Notes: a model not told the origin generated them from the sequence alone. A stretch of 64,000 nucleotides of DNA from Streptomyces sp. NBC_00457 (GCF_036014015.1 NZ_CP107905.1:9424001-9488000), one strand, 5' to 3'; positions 24,765 through 33,485 are shown, counted from the stretch's first letter. Numbers and translations are program-made.

Positions 24765-25553
24765 ATGACCCTCTCCGCCAGCCTCGCGCGCGGAGTCGCG
24801 CCCACCCAGCCCGGCACGCTGCATGTGCGCTCGGTCACCGGCGACCTCAGCGCCCCGCCCCGGCCGGGCCTGACGATCTCCTTCGGCCGCGGCGAGAAGC
24901 CGGACGTGGACCTGGGCGTCGGCGTGGACGACCTGCGGGTGAGCCGCCGGCACGGCGAGCTGACGTACCGTCAGGGTTACTGGTGGCTGCGCAACATCGG
25001 ACAGCAGCTCGTCCGGCTGCCCCGCGGCCGGATGATGCACCTCACCACCGAGCCGATCCCGCTCGCCACCGGCTACACCCCCCTGTTCGTGAAGGGCTCC
25101 GGCTACCGCGAGCACCTGGTCGAGCTGTATGTGGCGAGCCACGACGACCAGGGGCCGGTGTCGCGGCGCCGCGCCGAGACCGCGCGGCCGGAGACCTGGG
25201 CGCTCGACGACGACGAACGGCTGCTTCTGGTCGTGCTAGGCCAGCGGTATCTGCTCTACGAGGAGGATCCGCGCCCCCTGACCTACGCGATGGCGGCCAA
25301 ACAGCTCGCGTATCTCCGCCCGGACGCGCGCTGGAACGACCGCAAGATCGAGTACCGCGTCGAGGCCGTACGCCGCCGGCTGGACCGCACCGGCTTCAAG
25401 TACCCGCTGATGCACGACAAGGCGCAGGGCCGCCCCGCGGACAACGGGCTGCTGCACAACCTGCTCAAGGGGCTGGTCGAGTCCACCACCCTCGTCCCGC
25501 CGGACCTGGACCTGATGGAGGACGAGGCGACCTGGCCGGACTCCGCGCACTGA
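24765..25553 (+). CDS. FHA-domain phosphothreonine-binding protein
   Basis: A 262-residue cytoplasmic protein. The N-terminal ~100 residues form an FHA fold: ISFGRGEKPDVDLGVGV, then the hallmark VSRRHGEL and YWWLRNIGQQ, the Gly-Arg/Ser-x-x-His/Asn pattern that reads phosphothreonine. The C-terminal ~150 residues are helical and basic (YAMAAKQLAYL, KIEYRVEAVRRRLDRTGF) and resemble a winged-helix-like region found in many Streptomyces FHA proteins. AAGGAG precedes ATG 24765. It lies between two Ser/Thr kinase genes and is the natural partner of one or both. Confidence 0.85.
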   Translation: MTLSASLARGVAPTQPGTLHVRSVTGDLSAPPRPGLTISFGRGEKPDVDLGVGVDDLRVSRRHGELTYRQGYWWLRNIGQQLVRLPRGRMMHLTTEPIPLATGYTPLFVKGSGYREHLVELYVASHDDQGPVSRRRAETARPETWALDDDERLLLVVLGQRYLLYEEDPRPLTYAMAAKQLAYLRPDARWNDRKIEYRVEAVRRRLDRTGFKYPLMHDKAQGRPADNGLLHNLLKGLVESTTLVPPDLDLMEDEATWPDSAH

Positions 25554-25568
25554 GCCCCGCCCTCCGTG

Positions 25569-27476
25569 TCATCGCGCGGGGAGAGCGCCGGCGGCGGAGC
25601 CGGCGAGCCGGGTGGCCATCTGGCAGAGCTGGTCCGTGGAGCGCTCGCCGCCGACGTCCAGGCGCACCATCTCGGCCGCCGTCTCGGCGTTCTGGCCGCT
25701 GTACTGGCGGTACTCGACGAAGGCGGAACAGCTGTCGCCGTCGTCGCCAGGCTCAATGACCGTGCGGTATCCGCTGAGCGTGACCTCGTCGCCGCCGTCC
25801 GCCGCGGACCTCGGCTGGTCACGGAAGAAGGCGATCTCCGCGTCGAGGTCGTCGACATCGCTCGACCACTCGCAGCTCCAGTCCGCGACCCCGACGACCG
25901 GTACGTCGACCTTGAGGCCGGGAACGACGGACAGCGCCTTGGCGTCGAGCAGTTCGCAGGCGTTCATCCACGCCAGCGACGTGCGCTTGTAGCCGGGGTC
26001 ACGACGGGGGACCGGGCCCTTGTCGAGGATGTCCGCGGCGCTCTGAGCGGTCTTGTCGGCGACCGTGCACAGCGTCGCGTTGCCACCGGTCACGGACCCG
26101 TCGCCCATGTTGACGCGGATCCCGACGAGGGTGTCCTCGGTGTCGCCGTCGGACGTCAGCAGCAGCTTGCACTCGTCGCTCTCCGCCTCCTCCTCCCGGA
26201 TGCCGATCTTCCCGATGGTGCTGGAAGGCTTCGATGTCTCGGGCGGCGAACCCCGGCGCAGTTGGATCGACACATCGATCCGGGTCTTGGGATCGACCGT
26301 CACGAGCATGTCGCAGCGGTCGAAGTTCCCGTAGTCTACGTCGATCTGGGCGGTGCCGAACTGATCGAGAGCGGCGGGGTCGGCCAGGGCGCACACGTCG
26401 GCGGTGTGCGGATCGCCGATCAGGGCCGCCGCTTCGGCGTGCGCGGCGCCCTGCGCCTCCTGGCTCGGGTCCGCCCCGTCGGCGGCGGCCCGGTCGCCGC
26501 CGTCGTCGGGAAGGGCGACGAGCCCCACGACCAGCGCGGCAGTGAGGCCGAGAGCCGCGGCGAGCAGCCGGCGCCGCCGGTGCGGGCGGCGGGCGGTGTC
26601 CTGCGTGCTGTCCGACTCCGGTCCGGCGACGGCCTCCAGGAGCCGCTTGACCTCGAGGGCGTCGGGCCGCTGCCGGGGGTCGCGCTGCAGCATGGCGGTG
26701 AGCACGGGGTACAGCGGTCCCACGGCGTCGGCGTCCATCTCGACGACGCCCTGCTCGGCCTTCCAGTACCGCAGGCGGTCGGTGTCCTCCGAGTCCGCGC
26801 CAGCCCAGCGCTCACCGTCCTGTTCGGTCTCGCCGCCGCGCGGAGGCGAACCGGTGACCAGTGCGTGGAGGGTGGTGGCCAGGCAGAACACATCCGAGGC
26901 GGGCCGAGGCACATTCCCCCGCGCCAGCTCGGGCGCGGCGAAGTCCGGAGTGAAGCTGAAGGGCCCGTTGGCCGTGATGGTGTCGGTGCCGCCGACCCGG
27001 TACGCGGCACCGAAGTCCAGCAGTTTCGCCGCACCGCGGCGGCTGAGGCCGATGTTGGCCGGCTTGACATCGCAGTGGACGATGCCTTCTTCGTGTAACG
27101 CGGCGAGCGCGTCGGCGAGTTGGGCACCCATGCGGGCCGCCCGCACCGGAGAGACCGGGGGCAGTCGGTCCAGGCCGCCGCCGGGAACGTACTCCATGAC
27201 GAACCAGTAGGTGACCGTCCCCTCGCCGTCCGGCGGCACGGTCACGACGTCGAACAGGGTCACGACGTGCGGATGGTCGCGGAACTTGGCCATGGCGCGC
27301 GGCTCGCCCAGCAGGTGTCGGACCGCGGTCTCACGGTCCTCGTCGGCCCGCTCCGGTTTCAGCGCGACGTCCTGACCCACCACCGAGTCATGGGCCAGCC
27401 ACACGTCGCCGCTCCGCCCCGCGCCGATGACCTCCCTCAGCACATAGCGACCGGCAAACTCGTCCCCGGAACGCAC
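25569..27476 (-). CDS. Transmembrane Ser/Thr protein kinase with TTA codon and DUF3558-like sensor repeats
   Basis: A 635-residue Hanks-type kinase. The kinase domain (~1-280) has glycine loop GAGRSGDVWLA, lysine in VALKPE, catalytic loop VHCDVKPANIG (HCD rather than HRD), DFG and APEL, and a membrane helix follows (LLAAALGLTAALVVGLVAL). The outside region contains two repeats with cysteines (ADVCALADPAALDQFG..DRCDMLV and NACELLDAKALSVVPG..DWSCEWSS) that resemble DUF3558. GTG 27476 was chosen for the GAGGGGGAAG before it; ATG 27509 has none. Codon 127 is TTA, so translation should depend on the bldA tRNA. The Arg-to-Cys change in the catalytic loop means activation may not need activation-loop phosphorylation. 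It is convergent with the FHA gene. Confidence 0.88.
   Translation of the reverse strand: MRSGDEFAGRYVLREVIGAGRSGDVWLAHDSVVGQDVALKPERADEDRETAVRHLLGEPRAMAKFRDHPHVVTLFDVVTVPPDGEGTVTYWFVMEYVPGGGLDRLPPVSPVRAARMGAQLADALAALHEEGIVHCDVKPANIGLSRRGAAKLLDFGAAYRVGGTDTITANGPFSFTPDFAAPELARGNVPRPASDVFCLATTLHALVTGSPPRGGETEQDGERWAGADSEDTDRLRYWKAEQGVVEMDADAVGPLYPVLTAMLQRDPRQRPDALEVKRLLEAVAGPESDSTQDTARRPHRRRRLLAAALGLTAALVVGLVALPDDGGDRAAADGADPSQEAQGAAHAEAAALIGDPHTADVCALADPAALDQFGTAQIDVDYGNFDRCDMLVTVDPKTRIDVSIQLRRGSPPETSKPSSTIGKIGIREEEAESDECKLLLTSDGDTEDTLVGIRVNMGDGSVTGGNATLCTVADKTAQSAADILDKGPVPRRDPGYKRTSLAWMNACELLDAKALSVVPGLKVDVPVVGVADWSCEWSSDVDDLDAEIAFFRDQPRSAADGGDEVTLSGYRTVIEPGDDGDSCSAFVEYRQYSGQNAETAAEMVRLDVGGERSTDQLCQMATRLAGSAAGALPAR
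27096..27098 (-). promoter_or_regulatory. TTA (bldA-type) codon in the kinase gene
   Basis: In the kinase frame ...GCC GCG TTA CAC GAA..., a TTA leucine codon occurs seven residues before the catalytic HCD. TTA is the rarest codon in Streptomyces and is read only by the bldA tRNA. Confidence 0.85.
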
Positions 27477-27666
27477 GGATCTTCCCCCTCGTTCGAGTCC
27501 AGAACGCATACGACCGCGGCCGTGCGCATAGATCGAACCTACTGCGTCGGGCGGGCCGTACGCAGTGTCTACCCAGAGCCTTCATCGGTCGCACGCAAGC
27601 GTAGAGGCGATGAGGGCGAGGGGGATGGGATGGCTGGGGCTTTCAGCCATGGTCGACAGTGAAACG

Positions 27667-27690
27667 GAAGCGCTTCGGGACCCGTCCCGA
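27667..27690. promoter_or_regulatory. Two adjacent palindromes before the alginate lyase gene
   Basis: GAAGCGCTTC (27667-27676) is a perfect 10-bp palindrome with central CG. It is followed directly by TCGGGAC-CC-GTCCCGA (27675-27690). They lie 63-86 bp before the lyase start in a region divergent from the kinase and are likely operator sites. Confidence 0.45.
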
Positions 27691-27752
27691 CGACGACACA
27701 TACGGTACGGGACGGCCAGAACCGAGCATCCGAGAGAGGGAGGAAACCCTCC

Positions 27753-28538
27753 ATGCCAAGCACTCCGACCAGCGTGCTGGCGGGCGTCATCACGGCCGTG
27801 TCGACCGCCGCGCTCACGCTGTCCGCGCAGCCCGCCGCTCCGGCGGCCGCGCAGGAGCGGGCGCCCGCCAAGTGCGCGGCCCCGTCCGACGTCCTCGACC
27901 TGAGCGACTGGAAGTTGACCCTGCCCACCGGCGAGGACGAGGACCCCACCGAGATCACCCAGCCCCAGCTGAAGGGCTTCTCCGCGTCCCCGTGGTTCAG
28001 GGTCAGCGGCAACTGCGAGGCTGTGCGGTTCCGGGCCGCTGTCAACGGCGTGACGACCGGGGGCTCCAGCTATCCGCGCGCCGAGCTGCGGGAGATGACC
28101 GACGGCGGCGAGGACGAGGCCGAGTGGTCCACGACGGAGGGCACCCACACGCTCGTGGTCGACGAGGCGTTCATGGCGCTGCCCAAGGAGAAGCCCCAGG
28201 TGGTCGGCGCGCAGGTGCACGGCGGGGACGACGACGTCACGGTCTTCCGTCTCGACGGCAGCAGGCTCTACATCACCGACGGCGACGACAGCCGCCACCA
28301 CCTCGTCACCGACGACTACGAACTGGGCACCGAGTTCGAGGCCAAGTTCGTGGCGCAGAACGGGGAGATCGACGTGTACTACAACGGCGAGCTGGAGACC
28401 ACGATCTCCCACGACGGCGACACCAACTACTTCAAGGCCGGCGCCTACACGCAGGCCAACTGCGGCAACTCCGCTCCGTGCTCCAGCAAGAACTACGGCG
28501 AGGTCCGCATCTCCGACATCAAGGTCACCCACTCCTGA
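27753..28538 (+). CDS. Secreted polysaccharide lyase family 7 (alginate lyase)
   Basis: A 261-residue exported enzyme: signal peptide ending near APAAAQ (about residue 33), then one beta-jelly-roll lyase domain. The three PL7 signature blocks are present: YPRAELREM (RxEL type), VVGAQVHGG (Q-I/V-H), and YFKAGAYTQ. The QVH variant in the second block is often linked with polyguluronate preference, which is a tentative reading. GGGAGG lies eight bases before ATG 27753. It is a single-gene unit closed by a strong hairpin. Together with the GH30 and sulfatase/GH43 loci it shows broad degradation of acidic or complex polysaccharides. Confidence 0.92.
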   Translation: MPSTPTSVLAGVITAVSTAALTLSAQPAAPAAAQERAPAKCAAPSDVLDLSDWKLTLPTGEDEDPTEITQPQLKGFSASPWFRVSGNCEAVRFRAAVNGVTTGGSSYPRAELREMTDGGEDEAEWSTTEGTHTLVVDEAFMALPKEKPQVVGAQVHGGDDDVTVFRLDGSRLYITDGDDSRHHLVTDDYELGTEFEAKFVAQNGEIDVYYNGELETTISHDGDTNYFKAGAYTQANCGNSAPCSSKNYGEVRISDIKVTHS

Positions 28539-28557
28539 CCTCACGTGGTGCGGAAAC

Positions 28558-28590
28558 GAACCCCGGCGCCGGTCGACGGCGCCGGGGTTC
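28558..28590 (+). terminator. 14-bp hairpin after the alginate lyase gene
   Basis: GAACCCCGGCGCCG (28558-28571), loop GTCGA, CGGCGCCGGGGTTC (28577-28590): a perfect GC-rich stem 19 bp past the lyase stop. Confidence 0.85.
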
Positions 28591-28740
28591 GGGCAAGCTC
28601 ACCGTGTGCAAAGCGGGTTAGCACGCTCTGTGACCGATGAGGCGAAGTACAGCCTGTGGCTGTGCGCCGACTGTCCCGGTTCCGCCGGAGGTGCGACGCT
28701 GGGAGCACAGGTATCCGCCGAGGGGACTCGGGAGGACACG

Positions 28741-30219
28741 ATGGGACGTGATGTGCCGGCCCTTGTGTTCACGCGGGAGGACCGGCGTCGGTACCGGGAG
28801 AAGATGCACACCTGCCTCGATGTGCTGGCACAGATGCTGCGCGAGTCGGCCTTCGAGAGCGAGCGCCCCCAGGTCGGGCTGGAGATAGAGCTCAACCTGG
28901 TGGACGGCGACGGGCGGCCGGCGATGCGCAACACGGATGTCCTCCAAGCGATCGCCGACCCCGCCTGGGCGAGCGAGCTGGGCCGCTTCAATCTGGAGAT
29001 CAACATCCCGCCCCGGCGACTCACGGCCGGCGGCCCCGGCGCCTGGGAACAGGCGATCCGCGACGCGCTCAACCACGCCGAGGAACGCGCCTCGGCCGTG
29101 GGTGCGCACCTGATCATGATCGGCATTCTGCCGACGCTGGGGGAGGCGGACGTGGGCGAGGCCGCCCTCTCCGGAGATCCCCGGTACCGGCTGCTCAACG
29201 AGCAGATCTTCGCGGCGCGGGGCGAGGATCTGCGGATCAGGGTGGACGGCGTGGAGCGCCTGTCGATGTACGCCGACGTCATCACCCCCGAAGCGGCCTG
29301 CACCAGCACCCAGTTCCACCTCCAGGTCGACCCGAAGGAGTTCGCGGACTACTGGAACGCGGCCCAGGCCATCGCGGGCGTGCAGATCGCCCTGGCGGCG
29401 AACTCGCCCTTCCTCTTCGGCCGGGAACTGTGGCGCGAGTCCCGTATCCCCCTGTTCGAGCAGGCCACCGACACCCGCCCACAGGAGATCAAGGCCCAGG
29501 GAGTACGACCGCGGGTGTGGTTCGGAGAACGATGGATCACCAGCGTCTTCGACCTCTTCGAGGAGAACGTGCGCTACTACCCGGCGCTGCTGCCGCTGTG
29601 CGACGAGGAGGACCCGCAGGAGGCGCTCGACGCGGGCGACGTGCCGCAACTGGGCGAACTGACGCTGCACAACGGCACGATCTACCGCTGGAACCGCCCC
29701 GTCTACGCCGTCACCGACAGCGGCCCGCATCTGCGCATCGAGAACCGGGTCCTGCCCGCCGGCCCGACCGTGGCCGACGTCATCGCCAACGGCGCCTTCT
29801 ACTACGGCATGACGCGCGCCCTGGTCGACGAGGACCGGCCGGTCTGGACGCGGATGTCGTTCACGGTCGCCGAGGAGAACCTCCACACCGCGGCCCGTGA
29901 CGGCATCGACGCCCGTCTGTACTGGCCCGGCATGGGCGAAGTGCCGGTCACCGAACTGGTGTTGCGGCGCTTGCTGCCTCTCGCCCATCGCGGCCTGGAG
30001 CTGGCCGGCATGGACGCGACCTGGCGCGAACCCATGCTGGGCATCATCGAGCAGCGCTGCGTCACCGCCCGCAACGGCGCCCTGTGGCAGGCGGAGACGG
30101 TGCACCACCTGCAGAAGGGCCTCGCCTCGGACCGGGGGGAGGCGCTGCGGCAGATGACGACGACGTACATGGACTACATGCACCTGAACGCGCCCGCGCA
30201 CACGTGGCCTGTGGACTGA
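28741..30219 (+). CDS. Glutamate-cysteine ligase family (GCS2-type) protein
   Basis: A 492-residue ATP-dependent carboxylate-amine ligase family protein. Characteristic segments are VGLEIELNLVD (Glu residues for Mg-ATP), FNLEINIPPR, STQFHLQVDP, ANSPFLFGRELWRESRIPLFEQ and HLRIENRVLPAGPT. These match actinobacterial proteins annotated as glutamate-cysteine ligase of the GCS2 class. Since such bacteria use mycothiol and ergothioneine rather than glutathione, the true product may be another gamma-glutamyl amide. GGGAGGAC precedes ATG 28741. It stands alone, convergent with an oxidoreductase gene six bases away and with no visible terminator between them. Confidence 0.8.
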   Translation: MGRDVPALVFTREDRRRYREKMHTCLDVLAQMLRESAFESERPQVGLEIELNLVDGDGRPAMRNTDVLQAIADPAWASELGRFNLEINIPPRRLTAGGPGAWEQAIRDALNHAEERASAVGAHLIMIGILPTLGEADVGEAALSGDPRYRLLNEQIFAARGEDLRIRVDGVERLSMYADVITPEAACTSTQFHLQVDPKEFADYWNAAQAIAGVQIALAANSPFLFGRELWRESRIPLFEQATDTRPQEIKAQGVRPRVWFGERWITSVFDLFEENVRYYPALLPLCDEEDPQEALDAGDVPQLGELTLHNGTIYRWNRPVYAVTDSGPHLRIENRVLPAGPTVADVIANGAFYYGMTRALVDEDRPVWTRMSFTVAEENLHTAARDGIDARLYWPGMGEVPVTELVLRRLLPLAHRGLELAGMDATWREPMLGIIEQRCVTARNGALWQAETVHHLQKGLASDRGEALRQMTTTYMDYMHLNAPAHTWPVD

Positions 30220-30224
30220 CGGTC

Positions 30225-31337
30225 TTACCCGGCCGGGGCTCTCCTCCACTCGTCGGCGGCCGTCAGCGGAACCAGGACGGGTGGCTCCACGGATGTCGTC
30301 AGCGCGATGCGCCGCCCCTCGGCGGACGAGCGGAGCAGCGCACTCATCGTCTCCAGCACGTGCAGGGCGAGATCGCCGTTCGCGCGGGGCGCCCGCTGCC
30401 CGTCGGCGGCGATGAAGTCGAGCAGACCGATGCCGCGTGCGCCGGCGGCGTAGCCCGCGGACGGCGGGAGCGGGTGCCACTGGGTGCCGCCGAGTTCGTG
30501 GAGCCGCACCTCGCCGTCGAAGTGGTTCGGATCCGGGACCGTGAGGGTCCCGCTCTCGCCGTGGACCTCGATCGGCGCGGCGGTGGTGGCCACGCCGTCG
30601 AAGCTCGTCGTGAGCGTCGTCAGGGCCCCGCTCGCGTGCTCCAGGACACCAGAGACATGGGTGTCCACCTCGACCGGGATCCGCTCGCCCGCGCGCGGAC
30701 CGGAACCGATGACGCGCTCGGCGCGCAGCCGGCCTGCCGCACCGATCACGGCACGCACGGGGCCCAGCAGGTGGACCAGGGACGCCAGGTAGTACGGGCC
30801 CATGTCCAGCAGCGGGCCACCTCCGGCGGTGTAGTAGAAGTCGGGGTGCGGATGCCAGCGTTCGTGCCCCGGGGTGACCATGACCGCCGAGGCGGACAGG
30901 GGGCGTCCGATGCGCCCCGCCTCGACAGCCGCCCGCGCCGTCTGGATGCCGGTGCCCAGGACGGTGTCCGGGGCGCACCCCACTCCGACACCGGCCTTCG
31001 CGGCGGCCTCCAGCACGGCGTGCGCGTCGGCGAACTCGGCGGCCAGGGGCTTCTCCCCGTAGACGTTCTTCCCGCGTCCGATGGCGCCGAGGGCTATCTC
31101 GGCGTGCGCGGCGGGAACGGTGAGGTTCAGCACCGTGTCCACATCCGGGCTGCTCAGCAACTCCTCGACGGTCAGCGCCTCGACGCCGGGCCGTTCGGCG
31201 GCGACCGCGGCCGACCGGGAGGCGTCGAGGTCGGCGACCGCGGTGAGGCGCACGGCGGGATGCCCGGCGAGTGTGTCCAGGTACGCGCGGGAGATGACGC
31301 CGAGTCCTATGACGCCGATGCGGTGCGCGTCGCCCAC
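30225..31337 (-). CDS. Gfo/Idh/MocA-type oxidoreductase
   Basis: A 370-residue NAD(P)-dependent sugar dehydrogenase family protein. The Rossmann motif IGVIGLGVISRAYL lies at the start, the family lysine in YGEKPLAAE (EKP) in the middle, and the C-terminal sheet region contains DMGPYYLASLVHLLG. It would oxidise or epimerise a sugar, inositol or sugar acid; the substrate is not readable. GTG 31337 with GAGAGGGG upstream gives a 31-bp overlap with the ThuA gene, so the two are translationally coupled. This pairing is common in sugar-modification operons. Confidence 0.88.
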   Translation of the reverse strand: MGDAHRIGVIGLGVISRAYLDTLAGHPAVRLTAVADLDASRSAAVAAERPGVEALTVEELLSSPDVDTVLNLTVPAAHAEIALGAIGRGKNVYGEKPLAAEFADAHAVLEAAAKAGVGVGCAPDTVLGTGIQTARAAVEAGRIGRPLSASAVMVTPGHERWHPHPDFYYTAGGGPLLDMGPYYLASLVHLLGPVRAVIGAAGRLRAERVIGSGPRAGERIPVEVDTHVSGVLEHASGALTTLTTSFDGVATTAAPIEVHGESGTLTVPDPNHFDGEVRLHELGGTQWHPLPPSAGYAAGARGIGLLDFIAADGQRAPRANGDLALHVLETMSALLRSSAEGRRIALTTSVEPPVLVPLTAADEWRRAPAG

Positions 31338-32017
31338 AGCATGCCCCTCTCGATGACGATGCGGACGTTCGGGTTCTCCAGCACGTCGAGGCTGTGCCCC
31401 GGTGTCGTCACCACGATCCGCCCGGCGCCCCAGCGGCGGGTCCAGACCGCAGGCGAGGTGACCGGGCGGTCCCAGGGCTCCCACGGCCGGGTGGGATGGG
31501 TGGTGGTGGCCAGTACGTCGATGAGGTCGTCGTGGAGCACCCAGTACTGCTCGGTGCAGAGGTCGAAGTCCTCGATGCCGGCCGTGACGGGGTGTTCGCG
31601 GCCGAGTTCCGTGAGGGTGATGGTGTGGGGAAGGTAGTTGTCCTCCTGAACTCCCTTGCGTTCGCAGGGCTCTTTGCCCGGGTGCGTCGCGAACTGCCCT
31701 CCCACCAGGTGGAGATAGTCGGAGGAGGCACGGAACGAGTCGGCGATGCCGCCGTGCCAGCCGGTGAATCCGGTGCCGGCCTCGACCGCCGCGCGCAGTC
31801 CCGCCAGCTGCTCGGCGGTGATCTCCGACATCGTGATGCACTGCACGACGAGATCGGTGCCGGCCATCGCGGCGGTGTCGGCGTACACGTCGGTCGATTC
31901 CTCGATCCGGACGTCGTATCCACTGCCTTCCAGGAAGGGCAGGAACAGCTCTGTGGCCTTGACCGGCTGGTGCCCCTCCCATCCGCCTCGGACGATCAGG
32001 GCGTTCTTCCGCGTCAT
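31307..32017 (-). CDS. ThuA-domain protein
   Basis: A 236-residue protein of the ThuA (trehalose utilization) family, a glutamine-amidotransferase-like flavodoxin fold. Visible motifs are ALIVRGGWEGHQP at the start, GWHGGIADSFR in the middle and GAGRIVVTTPGH near the end. It lacks a signal peptide. ATG 32017 behind AAGGAA was preferred to upstream ATG 32065. It overlaps and probably forms an operon with the oxidoreductase gene. ThuA proteins accompany uptake or breakdown of disaccharides; here the pair stands without a transporter. Confidence 0.82.
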   Translation of the reverse strand: MTRKNALIVRGGWEGHQPVKATELFLPFLEGSGYDVRIEESTDVYADTAAMAGTDLVVQCITMSEITAEQLAGLRAAVEAGTGFTGWHGGIADSFRASSDYLHLVGGQFATHPGKEPCERKGVQEDNYLPHTITLTELGREHPVTAGIEDFDLCTEQYWVLHDDLIDVLATTTHPTRPWEPWDRPVTSPAVWTRRWGAGRIVVTTPGHSLDVLENPNVRIVIERGMLWATRTASAS

Positions 32018-32036
32018 CTGGTTCCTTCGTCGGGCC

Positions 32037-32065
32037 CGTAGAACAGCGCCATCACTATGCGTCAA
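32037..32065 (-). promoter_or_regulatory. Candidate promoter of the thuA-oxidoreductase operon
   Basis: On the minus strand TTGACG (32065-32060), a 17-bp spacer and TCTACG (32042-32037) lie 20 bp before the thuA start. The -35 box is good, the -10 box weak. Confidence 0.4.
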
Positions 32066-32128
32066 CCGCCCGGGTCCCGAAAAGGGTTGGTGGATACACG
32101 AAACTTTTCGCGGTGACCGGCCCCGACC

Positions 32129-32968
32129 TCAGGCTTGGGCGCCGACGAACCAACAGGCCCCGGTGAAGTGGACTTCCGTGCCGTGCACAAAGGGGTCGAA
32201 GGCGGCGCGTGCCGTTTCGACGACCTGGGCGCGGGTCTGCTCGTCCACCTCGGGCAGAACCTGGCCGACGGGACCGAAGCGGGTGAAGTAGGGGACCAGT
32301 TCGCTCTCCGGCAGGACGCATTCCACGTCGATCGGCCGGATGTCGATGCCGGTCCACCCGCTCTCCTCCAGGATGCGGTGGACCCGGTCACGGTCCGCGA
32401 AGGCGAACTGCCCCGGCTGGTCCGGCAGACGGGCGGGGAGGTTCGGCAGGAACGGTGCCGCGGCGCGTTCGGCGGTCGTCATGAACGGGTTCGCCGCGGG
32501 GCCTCGCCATGCGATACACCGGAGCTCGCCCCCGTCTCGGACGGCACGCCGGAGATTCGCGAAGGCGCGGACGGAGTCGCTGAAGAACATGACGCCGAAG
32601 CGCGAGACAACGGTGTCGAAGATGGCCGGTTCGAACGGGTGCTCCTGTGCGTCGGCGAGGATGAAGGAGGCCCGTGTGCCCTCGCGCTCGACGCGTGCCC
32701 GAGCGGCGGTGATCATCGGTTCCGAGATGTCGATGCCGACGCAGTGGCCTTCCGGCCCGAGGCGTCGTGCGACGGCCAGCGTGGTGCTGCCGGTGCCGCA
32801 GCCGACATCGAGCACACGGCCGCCGCGCTCGGCGGACACCGCGTCGACGAGCAGGTCCTCATAGGGCCTGAGCAACTCGTCCAGCACCGCCTGTGCCTCG
32901 ACCCAGGCGTGGCCGGAGGAACCGCTCCAACGGGCCGCCTGTTCGTCGGTCCTGCGCGTGACGTCCAT
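32129..32968 (-). CDS. Class I SAM-dependent methyltransferase
   Basis: A 279-residue methyltransferase of the UbiE/COQ5-like group. Motif I is VLDVGCGTGSTTLAVARRLG, motif II is CVGIDISEPMI, then AQEHPFEPAIFDTVVSRFGVMFF. The N-terminal WSGSSGHAWVEAQAVLDELL is typical of small-molecule methyltransferases in actinomycetes. The substrate is unknown. It is divergent from a MerR regulator across a perfect 20-bp palindrome and is therefore its likely target. Confidence 0.88.
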   Translation of the reverse strand: MDVTRRTDEQAARWSGSSGHAWVEAQAVLDELLRPYEDLLVDAVSAERGGRVLDVGCGTGSTTLAVARRLGPEGHCVGIDISEPMITAARARVEREGTRASFILADAQEHPFEPAIFDTVVSRFGVMFFSDSVRAFANLRRAVRDGGELRCIAWRGPAANPFMTTAERAAAPFLPNLPARLPDQPGQFAFADRDRVHRILEESGWTGIDIRPIDVECVLPESELVPYFTRFGPVGQVLPEVDEQTRAQVVETARAAFDPFVHGTEVHFTGACWFVGAQA

Positions 32969-33015
32969 GATCGTCTCCTCTGCTTGCCTTCGTCGGGCCG
33001 GGATGACAGCGTTCT

Positions 33016-33035
33016 ACTTCAAGTCCACTTGAAGT
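33016..33035. promoter_or_regulatory. Perfect MerR-type operator
   Basis: ACTTCAAGT (33016-33024), CC, ACTTGAAGT (33027-33035). The 20-bp site is fully symmetric and resembles SoxR/MerR-class operators, which lie in the long spacer of the target promoter. It lies 6 bp before the MerR gene and 47 bp before the methyltransferase start. Confidence 0.8.
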
Positions 33036-33041
33036 CAAGGG

Positions 33042-33485
33042 GTGACAGACCTGGACATCGCCGAGGTGGCGCAGCGCGCCGGGGTCCCCGCCTCGACGCT
33101 GCGCTTCTACGAGGAGAAGGGGTTGATCGCCTCGGTCGGCAGACGGGGTCTGCGCCGCCAGTACGATCCCGGCGTACTGGAGCGCCTGGCGCTGATCGCG
33201 ATGGGGCGCACCGCGGGGTTCTCGCTCGACGAGATCGCGAACATGCTCGCCCCGGACGGGCGGCCGCGCATCGACCGCGAGATGCTCGCCGCCAAGGCGG
33301 ACGAGCTGGACCGGAAGATCCGTGAACTGGCCGTCCTGCGTGACTCCCTGCGGCACGCCGCCGCCTGCCCCGCGCCGAGCCACATGGAATGCCCCACCTT
33401 CCGTCGCCTCCTCAAGGCCGCCGTGTCGAGGAAGCGGGCTCGCTCCTGGGGAACATCGCCGTATCGCCAGGAGTTGGACGGGTGA
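33042..33485 (+). CDS. MerR-family transcriptional regulator
   Basis: A 147-residue protein. The N-terminal winged helix is DIAEVAQRAGVPASTLRFYE with EKGLIASVGRRGLRRQY, followed by a long dimer helix (LAAKADELDRKIRELAVLRD). The C-terminus has CPAPSHMECP, a cysteine pair that might sense a metal or redox change. GTG 33042 is fixed by the conserved N-terminus. The operator ends only six bases upstream, so its mRNA is probably leaderless or nearly so. It likely controls itself and the divergent methyltransferase. Confidence 0.9.
   Translation: MTDLDIAEVAQRAGVPASTLRFYEEKGLIASVGRRGLRRQYDPGVLERLALIAMGRTAGFSLDEIANMLAPDGRPRIDREMLAAKADELDRKIRELAVLRDSLRHAAACPAPSHMECPTFRRLLKAAVSRKRARSWGTSPYRQELDG

Noticed and set aside
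28618..30978. Long minus-strand reading frame over the glutamate-cysteine ligase gene
   Set aside because: It is antisense to a gene with clear family motifs, shows no motif of its own, and reflects high GC at third codon positions.
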